Source: Epiperipatus broadwayi
Taxonomy: Eukaryota; Onychophora; Udeonychophora; Euonychophora; Peripatidae
Assembly: GCA_028023455.1 (NCBI GenBank)
Contig: JAQFVV010012398.1
Coordinates: 3,372,682-3,436,681, forward strand
Length of the DNA: 64,000 bases
Reading direction: 5' to 3'
This document shows positions 44,997-57,861 of the stretch, piece after piece. Under the pieces are notes generated by a model. That model did not search any database. It saw only the letters and a program-made list of their open reading frames with translations, and was not told where the DNA came from. The position numbers and the translations under genes are program-made. Positions within the stretch are counted from its first letter, which is position 1. Each line of letters opens with the position of its first letter.

Positions 44997-45042
44997 TAAT
45001 AGAATATCTGATGTTAATAATTCTTTTATTTCATGAAATGCT

Positions 45043-46109
45043 TTATCTTGGATTTCTGTCCAGATCCATTTTTTTCTTTCTTAATAACTCGTATATAGGT
45101 TTCGCTACCATCGCTTTATTTTTCAAGAATGGTTCAAAAAAATTCACGAGTCCTCGAAACGCCTGAAGTTGTTTTACGTTTCTAGGTTTTTCAGCATTTC
45201 TGACTGCTCTGATTTTATTTTCCAGCGGTCTTTTTCCTTTATCACTTATATTATGGCCTAAAAATTTTAATTCCTGAGTTATCCACACACATTTTTTTTT
45301 ATTCAACTTCACTCCTGCTTGATTTAGTTTAAAACATACGTCGGCAATTTTTTCCCTTAAAGTTTCATTAGACGTTGCCGTTATTAAGATATCGTCGTAG
45401 TATGGGATTACTACTCCTTTTAACCCTCCAACAATAAGTTTAATTTAGCCTGAAAAATGTTCAGCACTGTTGTTATCCCAAAAGGTAGCCTATTGCATTT
45501 GTACAGCCCAAAAGGTGTGGTTAACGTCAACATACGTGCTGTATTTTCGGTAACTTTCAACTGGTGAAATGCCGAATTAAGATCAAGCTTCGCGAAATAT
45601 TTTGCATTAGCTAAATTCGCCAAAACTTCTCTCACATTCGGAACTGGATATGCTCCTTTATTTAAAAACTTATTAACTGTGCAACGATAATCCCCACACA
45701 TTCTGATCTGTCCATCAGGCTTTGTTATTATAACTATGGGCATAGCCCATTCTGCGTCTTCTACTACCGTTAGAACGCCTTTATTTACTAGTTTTTTCAA
45801 TTTCTCCTCAACTTTATCTCTCTGGGCAAAAGGAATCTTTCTAGGTTTACATACTATTGGATGAGCGTTGTCCAATAGTTCTACGTCTACTGGATTAGTT
45901 TTGATCAAGCCTAACTCTTCTGAAAATAAGTCTGGATATTTTTCCATTATTTCTTTTTCCACCGTAACTTTTTTAATTATATTTATTGAGATTCCTAATT
46001 CTCGAAACCATTCTCTCCCGATTATCAGGGTTAGTTCATTTTTTACAATATATAACAGTAATTCACACTTTTTTTCCCCATAACTAACTGGGACTTTAGT
46101 CACTCCCAC
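45043..46109 (-). pseudogene. Gypsy reverse transcriptase, frameshifted
   Basis: The first frame (45420-46109) runs from the protease end through KIPFAQRDKVEEKL, MPIVIITKPDGQIRMCGDYR, motif A AKLDLNSAFHQL and LPFGITTVLNIFQ. A one-base shift near 45430 moves the catalytic PYYDDIL motif into another frame; the thumb continues at 45312 (KKCVWITQELKFLGH). The YYDD variant replaces the commoner YLDD or YIDD. Confidence 0.9.
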
Positions 46110-47112
46110 TAGTTCTATTGACTGCCCGGTTATACCTTTTATTTTTATGTTTGACTTTTTTATTTCTAGCGACTGGTCTTTTATATGTATTTCTTTCTGA
46201 AATTAAAGAAATACCAGATCCATTGTCGACTTCCATTACTATTTCCTTCTTTCCTATTATAACTGTTAGTACATACTGTCTGTTGTCTTGCCATGTATTA
46301 TCCGATGTGCTATTAACTTGCTCGTACTTCACTTCTCTTCGGTTTTCTGTAGCTAGTTTCTCTTTTTGTTTTGGTTTCTTACAAACCTTCGCTAAGTGAC
46401 CTTTATTCCCACAGTTATAACAATTTTCCTTCCGCCATCGACAGTACTTGGCTATGTGCCCTGTTTTTCCACAACAATAACATTTCCATACATCATTTTT
46501 TTCTCTGTCTGCCTTCAGTGTTGTACGAGTAAAACTATTTTCTGTTTTATATATAGTCACTCTATTTTCTACTTCGGTCTTATTTCTAAATGCTGCAGCC
46601 TGTTCTAAAACTGCTTCAAAAGTGTTACCCTTTTTGATCGCCAATTCATAAGTCAAATCTGATTCTGTTAATAGGTTTTGTCTTAACCTTTCATCTGCCA
46701 TTCTCCAAAGCAACTGATCTAATAAAGCTTGGTCACCATAATTTCCATATTGACAGTCTTTTATCAACTGCCATAATGCTATGTCATACTCTTTTATTTT
46801 TTCACCGTTTGCTTGCCTTCTGTTATGCAATGCCAATCTTGCTATAAATTTAGATGGTTGCGGGCTGAAATAATCTGTTATTTTCTGCACTATTTCTTCA
46901 TATTCGACTGAGTCTGAAATAGGTCCCTCAAATAACTTATTTACTATTCCTATTAATCTCGTCCCTGACAAACATAATAAAGCCACCACTTTTCTACTAT
47001 TGTCCGTAATTTTGTTCAACTTAAAAAAATTCTGCAACTGAATTCTATATAATGGCCATTCCCCTGGATTTTCTACATTAAATTCAGATATTGACCCCTG
47101 TCCAATCGACAT
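46096..47112 (-). pseudogene. Gypsy gag with two zinc knuckles and protease start
   Basis: The best start is the ATG at 47112; the frame is open further up only because it reads through the primer-binding site. Gag shows the capsid pattern WPLYRIQLQNFFKLN and then two CCHC knuckles (CYCCGKTGHIAKYC and CYNCGNKGHLAKVC). The aspartic protease begins with VIIGKKEIVMEVDNGSG, where DNGS replaces the usual DTGS. The frame then leaves for the pol frame near 46100. Confidence 0.9.
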
Positions 47113-47129
47113 TTTCTTATCTACAAGTT

Positions 47130-47144
47130 CGTTCAACTGCGCCA
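47130..47144 (-). promoter_or_regulatory. Gypsy primer-binding site
   Basis: In element orientation TGGCGCAGTTGAACG lies two bases after the 5' LTR, the expected place and form of a tRNA primer site. Confidence 0.8.
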
Positions 47145-47146
47145 AT

Positions 47147-47887
47147 TTGCTTTGTATTCACATGTAACAAATTAAATAAATAAAAAGATTTTTATTACAA
47201 ATAGAATACAGCAATTTATTTATATTTTAGTTTATAACAATTTTGAGTTCATAACACATATAAGAAATTATATACATAATCGCGTGTCCGATTTCCCCAC
47301 TAACAGTTCTATTCTAATATGGCTGGTTTGCCAAAACCTCTTCTTAAAGTCTATTAATATTTTAATTATTCCGTATTCTAAAATTAGCCATTTTAGGCGT
47401 ACAAAAATAATAAGATTGAGAAGATTTGTAATTACCTATACGGATCTTGGAACCTTCAGACCCCGCTAGTTCTGGGTTATATCTCCGTTGTTCGTATATA
47501 CCTTTCTCTAAAATAGATTTCCACTCCGGTCACACAGCAAGCTGAAAATATTCTGTCTTCTAAAATTACCCGGCTTCGCTTTCTTTTTTTCCTTTGTTCT
47601 GCTTTCGCTTGATCCTTATCAGTCCTTTTAATTAATTAATTGTACATTCGTTTTTAATTAGAAATCGTTACTTTACTTCAATTAGTAAATCCTTATTTTA
47701 GACTTTAATTAGTGAATGTTTGATTTAGATTTTAATTAATGAATGTTATCATATATAACAATCTATTTTATTTCCGTATTTTAATCAAAACCCCCATAAC
47801 GTTTTTTTACTTGTATTTTTAAAATTTGCCTTTTTATTTTTACTTCTGGAGTACACTATCATTATTATTATTATTCCAAATACTATA
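47147..47887 (-). repeat. 5' LTR of the Ty3/gypsy element
   Basis: 741 bp, matching 42486-43226. The duplication CTAT follows at 47888-47891. Confidence 0.95.
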
Positions 47888-48090
47888 CTATTAACCCCTC
47901 TTTATAAATGTTTAATTAATGTATATATCCTTCTATTTTTTAAGTCACTGTCATTCATCTTAACTTTTTCAAACACCTTATTACTCAGCATAACCTTCAT
48001 TTTTTCTAAATATTTTTTTATTATCTAATATCACTAATTTATTCTCTTTATCTGACTTGTATTTGTTATGTGTATTGAATTATTATGGAA
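47888..48090 (-). pseudogene. N-terminal part of the interrupted PLE frame
   Basis: On the minus strand a piece reads KYKSDKENKLVILDNKK, then after a shift SNKVFEKVKMND and RRIYTLIKHL. This matches the N-terminal region before the reverse transcriptase of PLEs (an SDKENKLVILD pattern). It meets the CTAT duplication and continues in frame into 42485 once the gypsy element is left out. Confidence 0.75.
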
Positions 48091-48879
48091 TATTTGTATT
48101 TATATCTATTGTTTTTTATGTATTTTTTAGTTGTTATAAAAGCTATAAAAGAATATAATCAAAAACGTTGAAGTGTTATTTATTTACTTTATAATAATTC
48201 ATATAAAATAAAAAAACAAGATTTATAAAGAAAAATCATGTGTTTTATTTATATATTGAAATTAATGGGTTATTTTATTTATTTAATTTATTTATATATA
48301 ACAATTGCAAATAAATATCACAATGATTTCCTTTTGTAGCATGATTGTTAGCTTGATAATGTTTCTTAGAATTTAATATTATAGAAATTATTATATTTAA
48401 GTGTACATTGAAAATGTATAGATTTTTTCCAATTTGATATTGACATATAATTATAAGTAGCTTTGAAATAAAACAATCAGTATTCCATCTTTTAAATAAA
48501 ATTTACTTTGGTAAATAGTTAATATCTTTTTAAAGTACAGGAACTATTTTTTTTTTATCTCAAAGACATTTTAAAACTCGTTCACGGCTGCTTTAGCCTC
48601 CAACCCATCAACGTAAATTTTCCGTAAATAATGAGTTTGTGCAGTATCAGTTAATCTCAAACCCAGGAGCATTACTTCTTTCTGTCCATCATTTTGCAAG
48701 AAAAATATGTGTATTTTTTTTCTATAATAAAATTTCAATTATTTATGATTTTTTTTTTGAAAAATGCAATTTTTAATTGCTTTATTTTTCTCATTTTCTT
48801 AGATTTAGTTTCTCAATGAACATCCTTTGACAGAAATGAATTCATTTACCATGTATTTCAATGTCAACATACAGTATAC
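48091..48879. other. AT-rich DNA
   Basis: May include the 5' untranslated part of the PLE; nothing else recognisable. Confidence 0.4.
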
Positions 48880-49735
48880 ATTTTTGGGTAAAACTGACTG
48901 TTAGTAGCTATAACATTTCACCCTCTATTTTTAAAAAACTGAACTATATTTTTTGCATGCTAAGTGTATCTAACTATAAATAAACTATATCTAACTATAA
49001 ATGTTTTTACATAAAGGTTAATTATCATCAATGGTGTTCAAAGACATATGGTTGCGGGAAAAAAATGACCCACTTCTTATTCCGGAGTTTGAAATTGTTC
49101 AAGCAGGCAACGTGTATTCCAGCTTTCTGCCAGAACAGCTGCAACATTTAAAATTTCATTTTGGGGAACCAAAGAAGTGATAGAAATTCTGTCTGCAAAA
49201 ATTACACATGGCAAAAGTAGTTCATAATTTTGACAGCAGGGACTTCTTTTGTGACACTTGTTAAGTTTTGACACATAATCTAGCACAAAATTGATCATAA
49301 AAATGTAAGTTTTTTAAAATTTTATTTATTAACCTTCAAGTAAAAAATACATTTATAATTAGATATACTTTACAATTACATCATAAGAATAATGTAGTTT
49401 GGACCACAGATAGTGGAGATCAATAAATCATACTTCTTTCATCCATCCTACCTACAGGAATTTGTATTTAGGGGTATGCACGAATGTGACACTGTTTTTG
49501 TGAATTTCCTCATGTGCATAGCTCAAAACTACACATAAAAGTGTAAGTTTATTTTTATTATTATTAACCTTTATATAAAAACATTTACAGTTAGATATAG
49601 TTTATTTATAGTTAGATACATTTAGTATAGTTAGATACACTTAGTACGCAAAAATATAGTTCAGTTTTTTAAAAATAGAGGGTGAAATGTTGTGGCCATT
49701 AACAGTCAGTTTTACCCATTTTTAGGCATTGATAG
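48880..49735. mobile_element. Foldback structure with long spacer (family H)
   Basis: Left arm 48883-49025 (GGGTAAAACTGACTGTTA, TTCACCCTCTATTTTTAAAA, GTATCTAACTATAAATAAAC) mirrors right arm 49555-49730 (GTTTATTTATAGTTAGATAC, TTTTTAAAAATAGAGGGTGA, TAACAGTCAGTTTTACCC). The spacer of about 530 bp has an additional diverged repeat of AAAGTGTAAGTTT. The 73-codon ORF 49077-49298 lies in the spacer and has no recognisable domain. Confidence 0.75.
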
Positions 49736-49784
49736 AATTTATAAAGTCAGGATAATTAGAGATAAATGTAATATAGGGTATTTT

Positions 49785-49945
49785 CAAGTTCCCTCAATCC
49801 ATTCACTCTATCTCATATAACTATTACATATATATATATACACGCACATAAAAAAGAAAAATTATCCCAAAAACACATTTTATGCTAAACCAGCACTCAT
49901 CATTTTGTCGAGATCATTCTTTCCCACATGTATACTTATTTCTCA
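49785..49945 (-). mobile_element. Family A copy 4, single truncated arm with decayed hammerhead
   Basis: The stretch matches the left arm of family A (CACTCTATCTCA, ATGCTAAACCAGCACTCATCA, GAGATCAT, CACATGTATA). On the minus strand it reads ATGATGA for CTGATGA, a perfect stem II GTGCT/AGCAT and AAAA for GAAA. There is no facing arm, so this is a monomer or a truncated copy. Confidence 0.65.
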
Positions 49946-50983
49946 TATAAATTTATTTTTATGTTTATTTATTTGATTTGTTTTTATTCATTTCATTCTC
50001 ATGCACTGTTCTTGCTGTAATTTTTTTTTTACTTTTCACTAAAACCAAATGTAGGTTCTGAAAATAGAAAAACTACACACAAATTCATTCAGTTTCAATA
50101 TTTCTGCTATGAAAAATTATCTAAGGTAAGTGATGTTAAATATCTTTTTTTTTTCTGCATTTACTGACAGATGTGATAAACCTGTTTATGAAAATGTCAT
50201 TTTAATATTTAACTTTCAAAATTTAGAATTTGTGAACCAATGTAAAAATAAACATTTTTCAAAAGTATTAAAAATCTTTTTGTTTTCTTAATTTTTTTTT
50301 GAAGTAATGACTATTTTATCAGCTTTATTATATTCTTTCATATTTGCTCTTTCTAACAATATATATATTGTTATACTAATTGCGTGCAAACATAATACAC
50401 ACTAACAATTATAAAATTTATAATTTTTAAAAAAATACAAGATGGCGATTTCAGGGGTCAAGAAGTTTTAAAGAATGACAATGTTAATTCTTTTCATTGG
50501 CTATATATATGGTGAGAATAGAATATCCCAGAGAACTACAATTAAACAAAATATTGAAGTATTTCAGAAAGAAACAATTTCTACAGAAGTTAACATACAA
50601 CACCTAAAAATATCAAATAAACAAAATAATGGCCCAGTGTGTTTTAAATAAGAAGCGTTTATGGTTTACAGATTGATTTGTATTGTCATCACAAAACTGA
50701 TCTTCAATATATTACTACTAATAATATTAATTTTTCCTTTGTTGTATACATAATTCTTTTGTATCCATATGTACATATGCTTTACAAAACCGGCTTTATA
50801 TTTTGCCTTTATTTGATTTAACTGAATGCAATTTCAGTGATGATCTATCATTATAGTGTTCATCATCAAAAGGGCATTCATCTAAACAATACACAGAAAA
50901 GAAATAAAATATGCTTTATAAAGCATGAACACATGCATATACAAAAGAATTATTAGCTTTATTATTATTACTAATACTGCTAT

Positions 50984-51022
50984 TTACTACTACTACTGCT
51001 GCTGCTACTGCTATTGCTACTG

Positions 51023-51070
<48 letters not shown>

Positions 51071-51095
51071 TTATTATTATTATTATTATTATTTT
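50984..51095. repeat. (TAC)n/(TGC)n/(TAT)n microsatellite
   Basis: About 110 bp of trinucleotide units. The overlapping Tyr-rich ORF (50925-51158) is a product of the repeat. Confidence 0.95.
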
Positions 51096-51099
51096 GTTA

Positions 51100-54000
51100 T
51101 TTACTTTGTTTGTTTTGAGTTGGAATGGTCATATTTAATTAGGCATGGTTGTTGCTGATGTTGTATTTGTTGCAAATTATGAATTTTGAATGACTGCATT
51201 AAAAGGTTAATAGAAATTAAAATAATTAAATGTTTTATTGCTGGAGAGTTGATAACAAGTTGAATACTAGATTTGGCAGAGTTAGTCTACAATCTATAGA
51301 TCTTGAACTTTTAGACTGTTATTTTATTATTAAATCCTACAGGATAAAAAAATAATGTAATCATTTAATTAACTATATAATTATAATTTTAGGAATACTT
51401 GACAATATTCACTCAAGAAATATAATGTCTATTTTTTATAAATGAATGTCTTGCATTGTATTAAATTTATTTTAAATTTAATATTGAGCTAAACATTGAT
51501 AGGTATAACCACATGTGATAATAAAGCAGAAGATATGTCTAAGAAGAGAGTACATTTTGTGTTTTCATCTACAGCCATTAGTGAGTACCGATCATGATTA
51601 TCTTTCTTAAAGTGATAAAAGTTCAAAGTCAATGCTAACACTTTTAAGACCAGTTATTATACTTAGAATAACATTCAACATGAGATTATTGATTTTTTGT
51701 AATAAAATAACCATGACTAATTTTCCCCCTTAAACGTTGTATTTTTAAATCTCTAATGTTTTTATTCAGTAAAAACCAGATGGTATTAAAAACATATTTC
51801 CATAATTTTGTTTTTTGAATTAAATCAGATTGAAAACACTATTTTTTTGCAAGATACCAATTTCAAGTCACTTTTTATTATATTATGATTTCTAGAATGG
51901 AGTAAATTTTTGATATTGCCTGCAATTTTGAAACCAGATCAATTTACATTTCTAGCTAAAAAAATTTGTCACTAAATAAGAAATTATATAATTCAGTGAC
52001 TTTAATTAATAAGCTAAAAAAAAAAAAAAAAACTTTTGGAGAAAAGGAAAAGAAATTAACGCTGTCAAAATATCATATTAAATGTAAGCCGAATGAATGA
52101 TATAACTCATTCATTAATTAGAAAGGCTATTTGCAAACAAAGTTTTATATATAAACAATTTTAAAATAAAAATATCCTCTTGAGAAAAAAGTTTCTAGAG
52201 GACAAATCTTGGTTACCAATTGAAGATTATTGACTAGTAAATCGCCTGCAATGCCCATCTCAAATAGCAGGGTTTTTGGAAAGGGATTAGAATTGTGAGG
52301 GGGGAGGGTAATATTATATATAATTCTACTGGATCTTATATACAATTGAATAAATATATTTATTTCTGCTAAAAATAAATAAAAGGTTGTTGCTGTTGAT
52401 GAAAAGCTTGCTATATATTTTTTAAATATGTGTGTATATATGTAAAGATATATAAAAAAGAATTACATATATTAATATTAAAATAAAAAGTATTAATTTC
52501 CATTTTAGACACTATATTCTAAACTATGTATTGTCAAAGCTATAACAAAACTTTCGAATAATATTTTCAAGCATTTTTTTACTCCATAAGCGTATTTCTT
52601 ATCACAACTCTACTAAACTCAACCATCTACCAGCAGAAACTCAGACCTCCAATTCAATATGCAATCATTTCATGAATAACCTTTCTTTAAGGGAAGAACC
52701 AGAGGTATAGAATCTTCATGCCGATATTATATTACAGTTCATTTTTTCATTATATCATTCCATTGCAAGGTAGGTACTGGTTTATACCTACTGCTAACAT
52801 CCTGTAATATATATATAATACAAAAAAATTAATATAACTTCAAATAATTATATATCTAGAGAACTGCACCTACATATATACGTGCAATAAAATTTAAAAC
52901 GAAATTTGATCACGAATGTCAGAAAAAGCAAAAACAAGTATTGAAACATTTTAATTTCATGACAGATATATTGTAATAGTAGCTTGTCTTTCCATCAAGG
53001 ATAATATATCCTCATTTTTATAATTTCCTGAGCAAATTGATTTTCAAATAGTTAATATATAGCAATTTTCAGGATTATCACATTTTTAAATAAAATTACT
53101 TTTAATTTTTTTTTTGTTTGTTTACTAGAGTATGTGTAATATTCAAACTTCTATTTACTAATGTTATAAAAATGAAATAATTTTTTTTAATAATTCTTCT
53201 CATGCTTTATATTAAAAATTTATTAAACATTTCAGCAAACAAAACTTTATTTTATCGCATTGAATTGACATTAGTACTAAGATTTTGATTTTATTAGTCT
53301 AAATTTAGTCTTTCACCTTCAGATTTCGGATTAGTATCATAGAGAAGGTAGTCTCATGTAAATTTTGGTATTTTAAATGGTAGGAAACATTTACATTTAG
53401 ATCTTTCAATAACTTTTAAACTGAAAACATAATTTTTTTTTATGTTCAGAAGATATATATATATATATTAATAAATGCATATAAAAAAACTATACACTGC
53501 ATCTATTATGATGATATTGAAAATAATCATAACATTTTTAATTCACACATTTTTATAAGATTGTGCTATATAAAAGGATTTTATTTACATTTAAGTATCA
53601 AGGTGTTTTATAAGTAATACTTAAAAATAAAACTAACATAATTGCTGCATATAAAACATTTAAAGTTGGTTATTTTAAAAAACTAAATATAATTAAAATT
53701 GAATATCCAGTAGCATAAAATTTGGTATATATATAAAAAATCTAATTAGATTACTTTTTATAATTTTATTATATATAAAAAATTTAGTTTGTATGTTGAG
53801 TGCAGTCAACACTTAAACAATATTAATAACAATCAACAATCTTAATCTGTTGTCAAGGCAGCAACCTTTAAACAATAAAGATGCAAATGTATCTTTATTT
53901 ATGGTCTAATATATTTATATGAACATTAAAGATTGTAATATATATTGTATAGATTAGAGCTCTGAGAAAAACTGTTGGACAGTCAAACATGTGAAGTGCA

Positions 54001-56545
54001 TAAAATAAGTATTATGATTATATATTTATATTAAATGTTTTATAATGTTATTCTAAAATCCTTAATTCACAGTGATACAAAATCATGGTCAGTGAAGCCA
54101 TGATAAATAAGAGTCCTCTCTATTTGCATTTAAATATTCTAAGTTTATTAATCTATTTAATAAACAAAGAAAAAATTAATACAATTTTAATTTTTATTTC
54201 TTTTGTTAATTTTAAATAAAATCCATTTTTTTAATTATTTATTCAGTTTAGTGCTAACTTAAAAACTTTCATTAAATTTAATTATTTTAAATTTTATAAC
54301 TATATACTATTAGTAAATAAATTATACCCACATGTATATTTATTTGTCGTATAGAGCGGAACAAGTCAATGCTACTAGTAATATTTAACTGAGAGCATTT
54401 CCAGTACTGTGTATCAGACTCGTGGCAGACTTAACAAAATTGCAAATAAATACATAATGGGAAAAAATTATGTTAATATAATATATAGTCTGTTGAATTT
54501 ATTTGTTTTTGCTCAGTAATCTGAGCAAAAACAAACTATTACATAAAAAATAAAATATTCACATCTATTGTTGAATTTACAGCTACAAGACTATATTAAA
54601 TAAAATCAAAAATGAAATATGTTTTGTGATAAAAGAATTTATTTATCAAAACAATCTCAATTATTTAATAAAAAAGTACATTGATAGCAAATCAAATATA
54701 TAAAAAAATGTAATTGATAATAAATACATGTATTTATTTTGAAGTGATGTTTCTGTATGTATTGTTAAATTTAGGATGAGTTTTTATTAAAGATTATTTA
54801 TTTTAATTTTATATACATTATATATATAAACTGTCTTTTGCTTTTTAAAATCTAACACACATTTCTCTTGGAAATTTTTTTTTTCATTTTATTTAATATA
54901 TATATATTGTTAGTAAATAAGCAAATATTTTATCTAGCGCCGCGCTTGCAATTATATTTCATTCCAATATCGGTAAATTCTAAGTAATTACACCAACGTC
55001 ATTAAGTCAAAAAAAATCGTAAATAGTAATTTAAAGTGAGTATCTACTCACGCTCTCTTCAAAAGTTCTTCAGATTTGCTCATATAAAAGAATTTGAGTC
55101 GTAGGAATAAGAGGGATTCTTTTTATTCCTGCATAAATACTATATCTTGGATTGAAGAGGAGAGTATTCATTTATTTAACACTCTCAAAAGGCGCGTGCT
55201 CAATTAGCTTGAAAGGCTGATATTGGAATGATATATATAGTGTTGTGTTTGGCTGAATTGCAGAGTTCAGACTCAAAACAACAGTAATATCAAATAAATA
55301 TAAACACTTCCAAAATACAGTTGTACTTAGATAAACATACTTAAATAATTGATATTGTTTTGGTAAATAAATTATTCTTATTGCAAAATATATTATTTTT
55401 TAAATTTTATTTAAAAGAATAATTGCAAATATTTTATACTTTATCAATTACTTTTTCTCTTGTTTTATGATACTAATTAGTCCCATCAAATGTTTAGATC
55501 ATATACTATGTTAGCACCAAAATGATTAAGAATATGGGCAATATTTTTTGTTTACATATCTGTGTATTAGTTCATTTTATAAATTTATGAGTTATTTGGA
55601 TAAATATAAAAAAGACTGGAACTCAGCCATAACAATTGCAAAGAATGAATGAAAGTTTTATTTAGTGAGGTTTGGGAGTTAAAGTTAGAAGTGGTGCAGA
55701 TATGCATCTAACAACCATTATTAACTCCATTTTATTATTGAAGTATAATTACATTATTTCCAAGCAAGAACTCAGTCTAGGAATGGAAATTTAAATTTAC
55801 TATCATACGTTATTATAGAAGACACTAGAGTAGAAAGAGCCACTCATATTTATTATATGTTGTGTAAGACAATTGACTTGTTAATATTATCAATATCACC
55901 ACAGTTCCAAATAAAAATAGAATTATTTGCTTAGCATATTTATTTACTTTTCAGAAATTAATGCAATGATGGATTTGAATAAAAAAGGACGGTGAGGTTA
56001 AAAAAATATCACTAAAAATAAAATGTAATTTTATACAAAAAAATGGTACCCAAAAAATTTTATAACAGATTTATTTACATTCCTATCAAAATAATTCAGC
56101 TTTTAGAGATATATTAACAAAAATGCACAGTAGAGCTAATACATTAATGGAAAAAGCTTGTTTAGCTTCAGAAGAATTGTCATTAGTAATTGATGGTTTC
56201 CTGAAAGCATCAAAATGTAAATTATTTTTGTTTATATAGATATAATCTTAATTTAAATTTTTAATCAACATATTTATATATTAAGATGCATGATCGTCAC
56301 ATATCTCCAAAGACAAATATGAAAGAATTGAAATCTATAAATACTGAAGTTGTAGGGGGATTTAGCAGAGAAAGTTAGGGACAATTTGTATTGTGAAGTT
56401 TGTAAATGTTATTTATGTAAAAATTATCCAAATTATGATTGCAATGCTGTTTGAGCTTCCTTGATTTGAAAAAAAGTAGCCATATCATGTTTAGAATGCA
56501 TTCTATCATTATTCAATGTAAATCCAGGAAGTTTGAAAAGATTTA
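51100..56545. other. AT-rich DNA without a supported gene
   Basis: About 5.4 kb of AT-rich sequence with short (TA)n runs. At about 54930-55200 a patch with GCGCCGCGCTTG, TCGTAGG and AGGCGCGTGC has raised CpG, but I find no open frame there. Confidence 0.5.
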
Positions 56546-56645
56546 AGACAGGCAAAACTCTATACATATTGACACTCAGTGCAAGCCAGGGTAATCAATG
56601 GATTCCAGAAGGCTTGTGCATAAAATCCCCATTTAGTGTCTACTC

Positions 56646-56704
56646 ATCCAATATCCCCAGACTAGTTTCTAGCTTACAGTCTTTGTCAGTGAGGAGCCTT
56701 GGAT
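56646..56704 (-). ncRNA. Type I hammerhead ribozyme, family D unit 1
   Basis: Minus-strand reading. Stem I outer: ATCCAA (plus 56699-56704) with TTGGAT (plus 56646-56651), 6 bp; internal loop; inner: TCCTCA (plus 56690-56695) with TGGGGA (plus 56654-56659), 6 bp with one G-U. Core CTGACAA (plus 56683-56689), a degenerate CTGANGA. Stem II about 4 bp. GAAAC (plus 56665-56669) with 2-bp stem III (AC/GT, loop TA) and canonical GTC at 56662-56660. Cleavage would fall between 56660 and 56659. An A-A mismatch closes stem II next to the core. Confidence 0.7.
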
Positions 56705-57071
56705 CTGAGAGCACTGCACCTAGATCTTAGGATCTAATGCAACCCTCCAGCAACTGCCTTTTATCTCAACTACAAAACTATGAGAATAAAATTGAAAACA
56801 CAATATCTTCAATCCAAGCTCAATAGCTTATATAGTTATATAGGTCTGAACTCAGTTTAGTACCTATTCATTTTGATGTCTTTGGTTCTTTAATAACCAT
56901 AGCCACCACCATCCTATTAGGCAGGATTGGTATTAAGCCAATAAACATCACATGATCACCATTTTTATGCTCGCTTATGACTTATTAAAACCAGAAAAAC
57001 TATACATATTGCCACTCAGTGCAAGCCATGCCAAAAGGCTTGTGCATAAAATCCCCATCTAGGTCCTACTC

Positions 57072-57130
57072 ATCCAATATCCCCAGACTAGTTTCTGGCT
57101 TGTAGCCTTCATCATTAAGGAGCCTTGGAT
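57072..57130 (-). ncRNA. Type I hammerhead ribozyme, family D unit 2
   Basis: Same structure as unit 1: outer stem I ATCCAA (plus 57125-57130) with TTGGAT (plus 57072-57077), inner TCCTTA with TGGGGA, core ATGATGA (plus 57109-57115; C3 replaced by A), stem II GGCT/AGCC with a 3-nt loop, GAAAC (plus 57091-57095), and GTC at 57088-57086. Only C3 departs from the CTGANGA core. Confidence 0.7.
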
Positions 57131-57861
57131 CTGAGAGCACCCCCTAGATCTTAAGATCTAATGCAACCCTCCTGTAGCCACCTTTTATCTCTACTTAACT
57201 ACAAAACTATGAGGTTTAAATTGAAAACACTATAATATTTTCAATCCCAGCTTATTAGCTTATATAGTCATATAGGTCTGAACTCAGTTCAGTACCTATA
57301 CATTTTGGTATCTTTAGTTCTTTAACAACCATAGCCACCACTATCCTATTAGGCAGGATTGATTGACAATAAACATCACATGATCACCATTTCCTATGCT
57401 TGCTTATAACTGTTATTAAAACAGGCAAAAAACTCTCTAAAAAGATATGCTTCCAATTATAAATTATTTCCCTTCTTTTCTGAGCTAACATAAATCCCTA
57501 CATTATTAGAATGATGAGTCCCCTGAAATACAATTTATCAATTCAACTCATTTGTAAGGGATCACAATTTTTATTTCAAAATGCCTTCAGTATTAAGTTG
57601 ATGTAATTTTATTTTGTTTTCTAGATAGTCTATTTGGATTTTGAGATGTTTCATGATTACCAACATTATGTAATCATTTTTTATTTCAAGAGTCAAGAAC
57701 CTTCACTCATCTTCACAATTCTGGCATGATTATTTTCAATATTTAATATACCTTAATAGTTTTATTAAAAAGAGGGATTTGAACTTAGGATTTTCAGTCA
57801 ATATTCATCCTCTACTTCATTTCAAACTACTGATACACATTACAGCACATGTGAAAAAGAT

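Larger units (their letters stand above)
42486..47887 (-). mobile_element. Complete Ty3/gypsy LTR retrotransposon, 5.4 kb, recent insertion in the PLE
   Basis: Two 741-bp LTRs (42486-43226 and 47147-47887) differ at roughly eight positions by eye, about 99% identity. The flanking 4-bp duplication is CTAT (42482-42485 and 47888-47891). On the minus strand the order is gag, protease, reverse transcriptase, RNase H, integrase, with no envelope gene. Several frameshifts break pol, so this copy is dead despite its youth. Removing the element and one duplication joins the two halves of the PLE frame. Confidence 0.95.
56546..57441 (-). mobile_element. Tandem (dimeric) hammerhead repeat, family D: retrozyme-like
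   Basis: Two head-to-tail units of about 430 bp plus a short stub of a third (starts near 56548, 56990 and 57421). Each unit has CACTCAGTGCAAGCCA, then a type I hammerhead on the minus strand, then a long non-coding part ending CATCACATGATCACCATT. The predicted cleavage sites are 426 bp apart. No protein is encoded. Tandem units, each with a minimal-stem-III hammerhead, are the hallmark of animal retrozymes, small non-autonomous retroelements that pass through circular RNA. The ends and any target duplication are not clear. Confidence 0.75.

Noticed and set aside
50925-51158. Tyr/Cys-rich ORF
   Set aside because: Translation of the (TAC)n/(TGC)n microsatellite.
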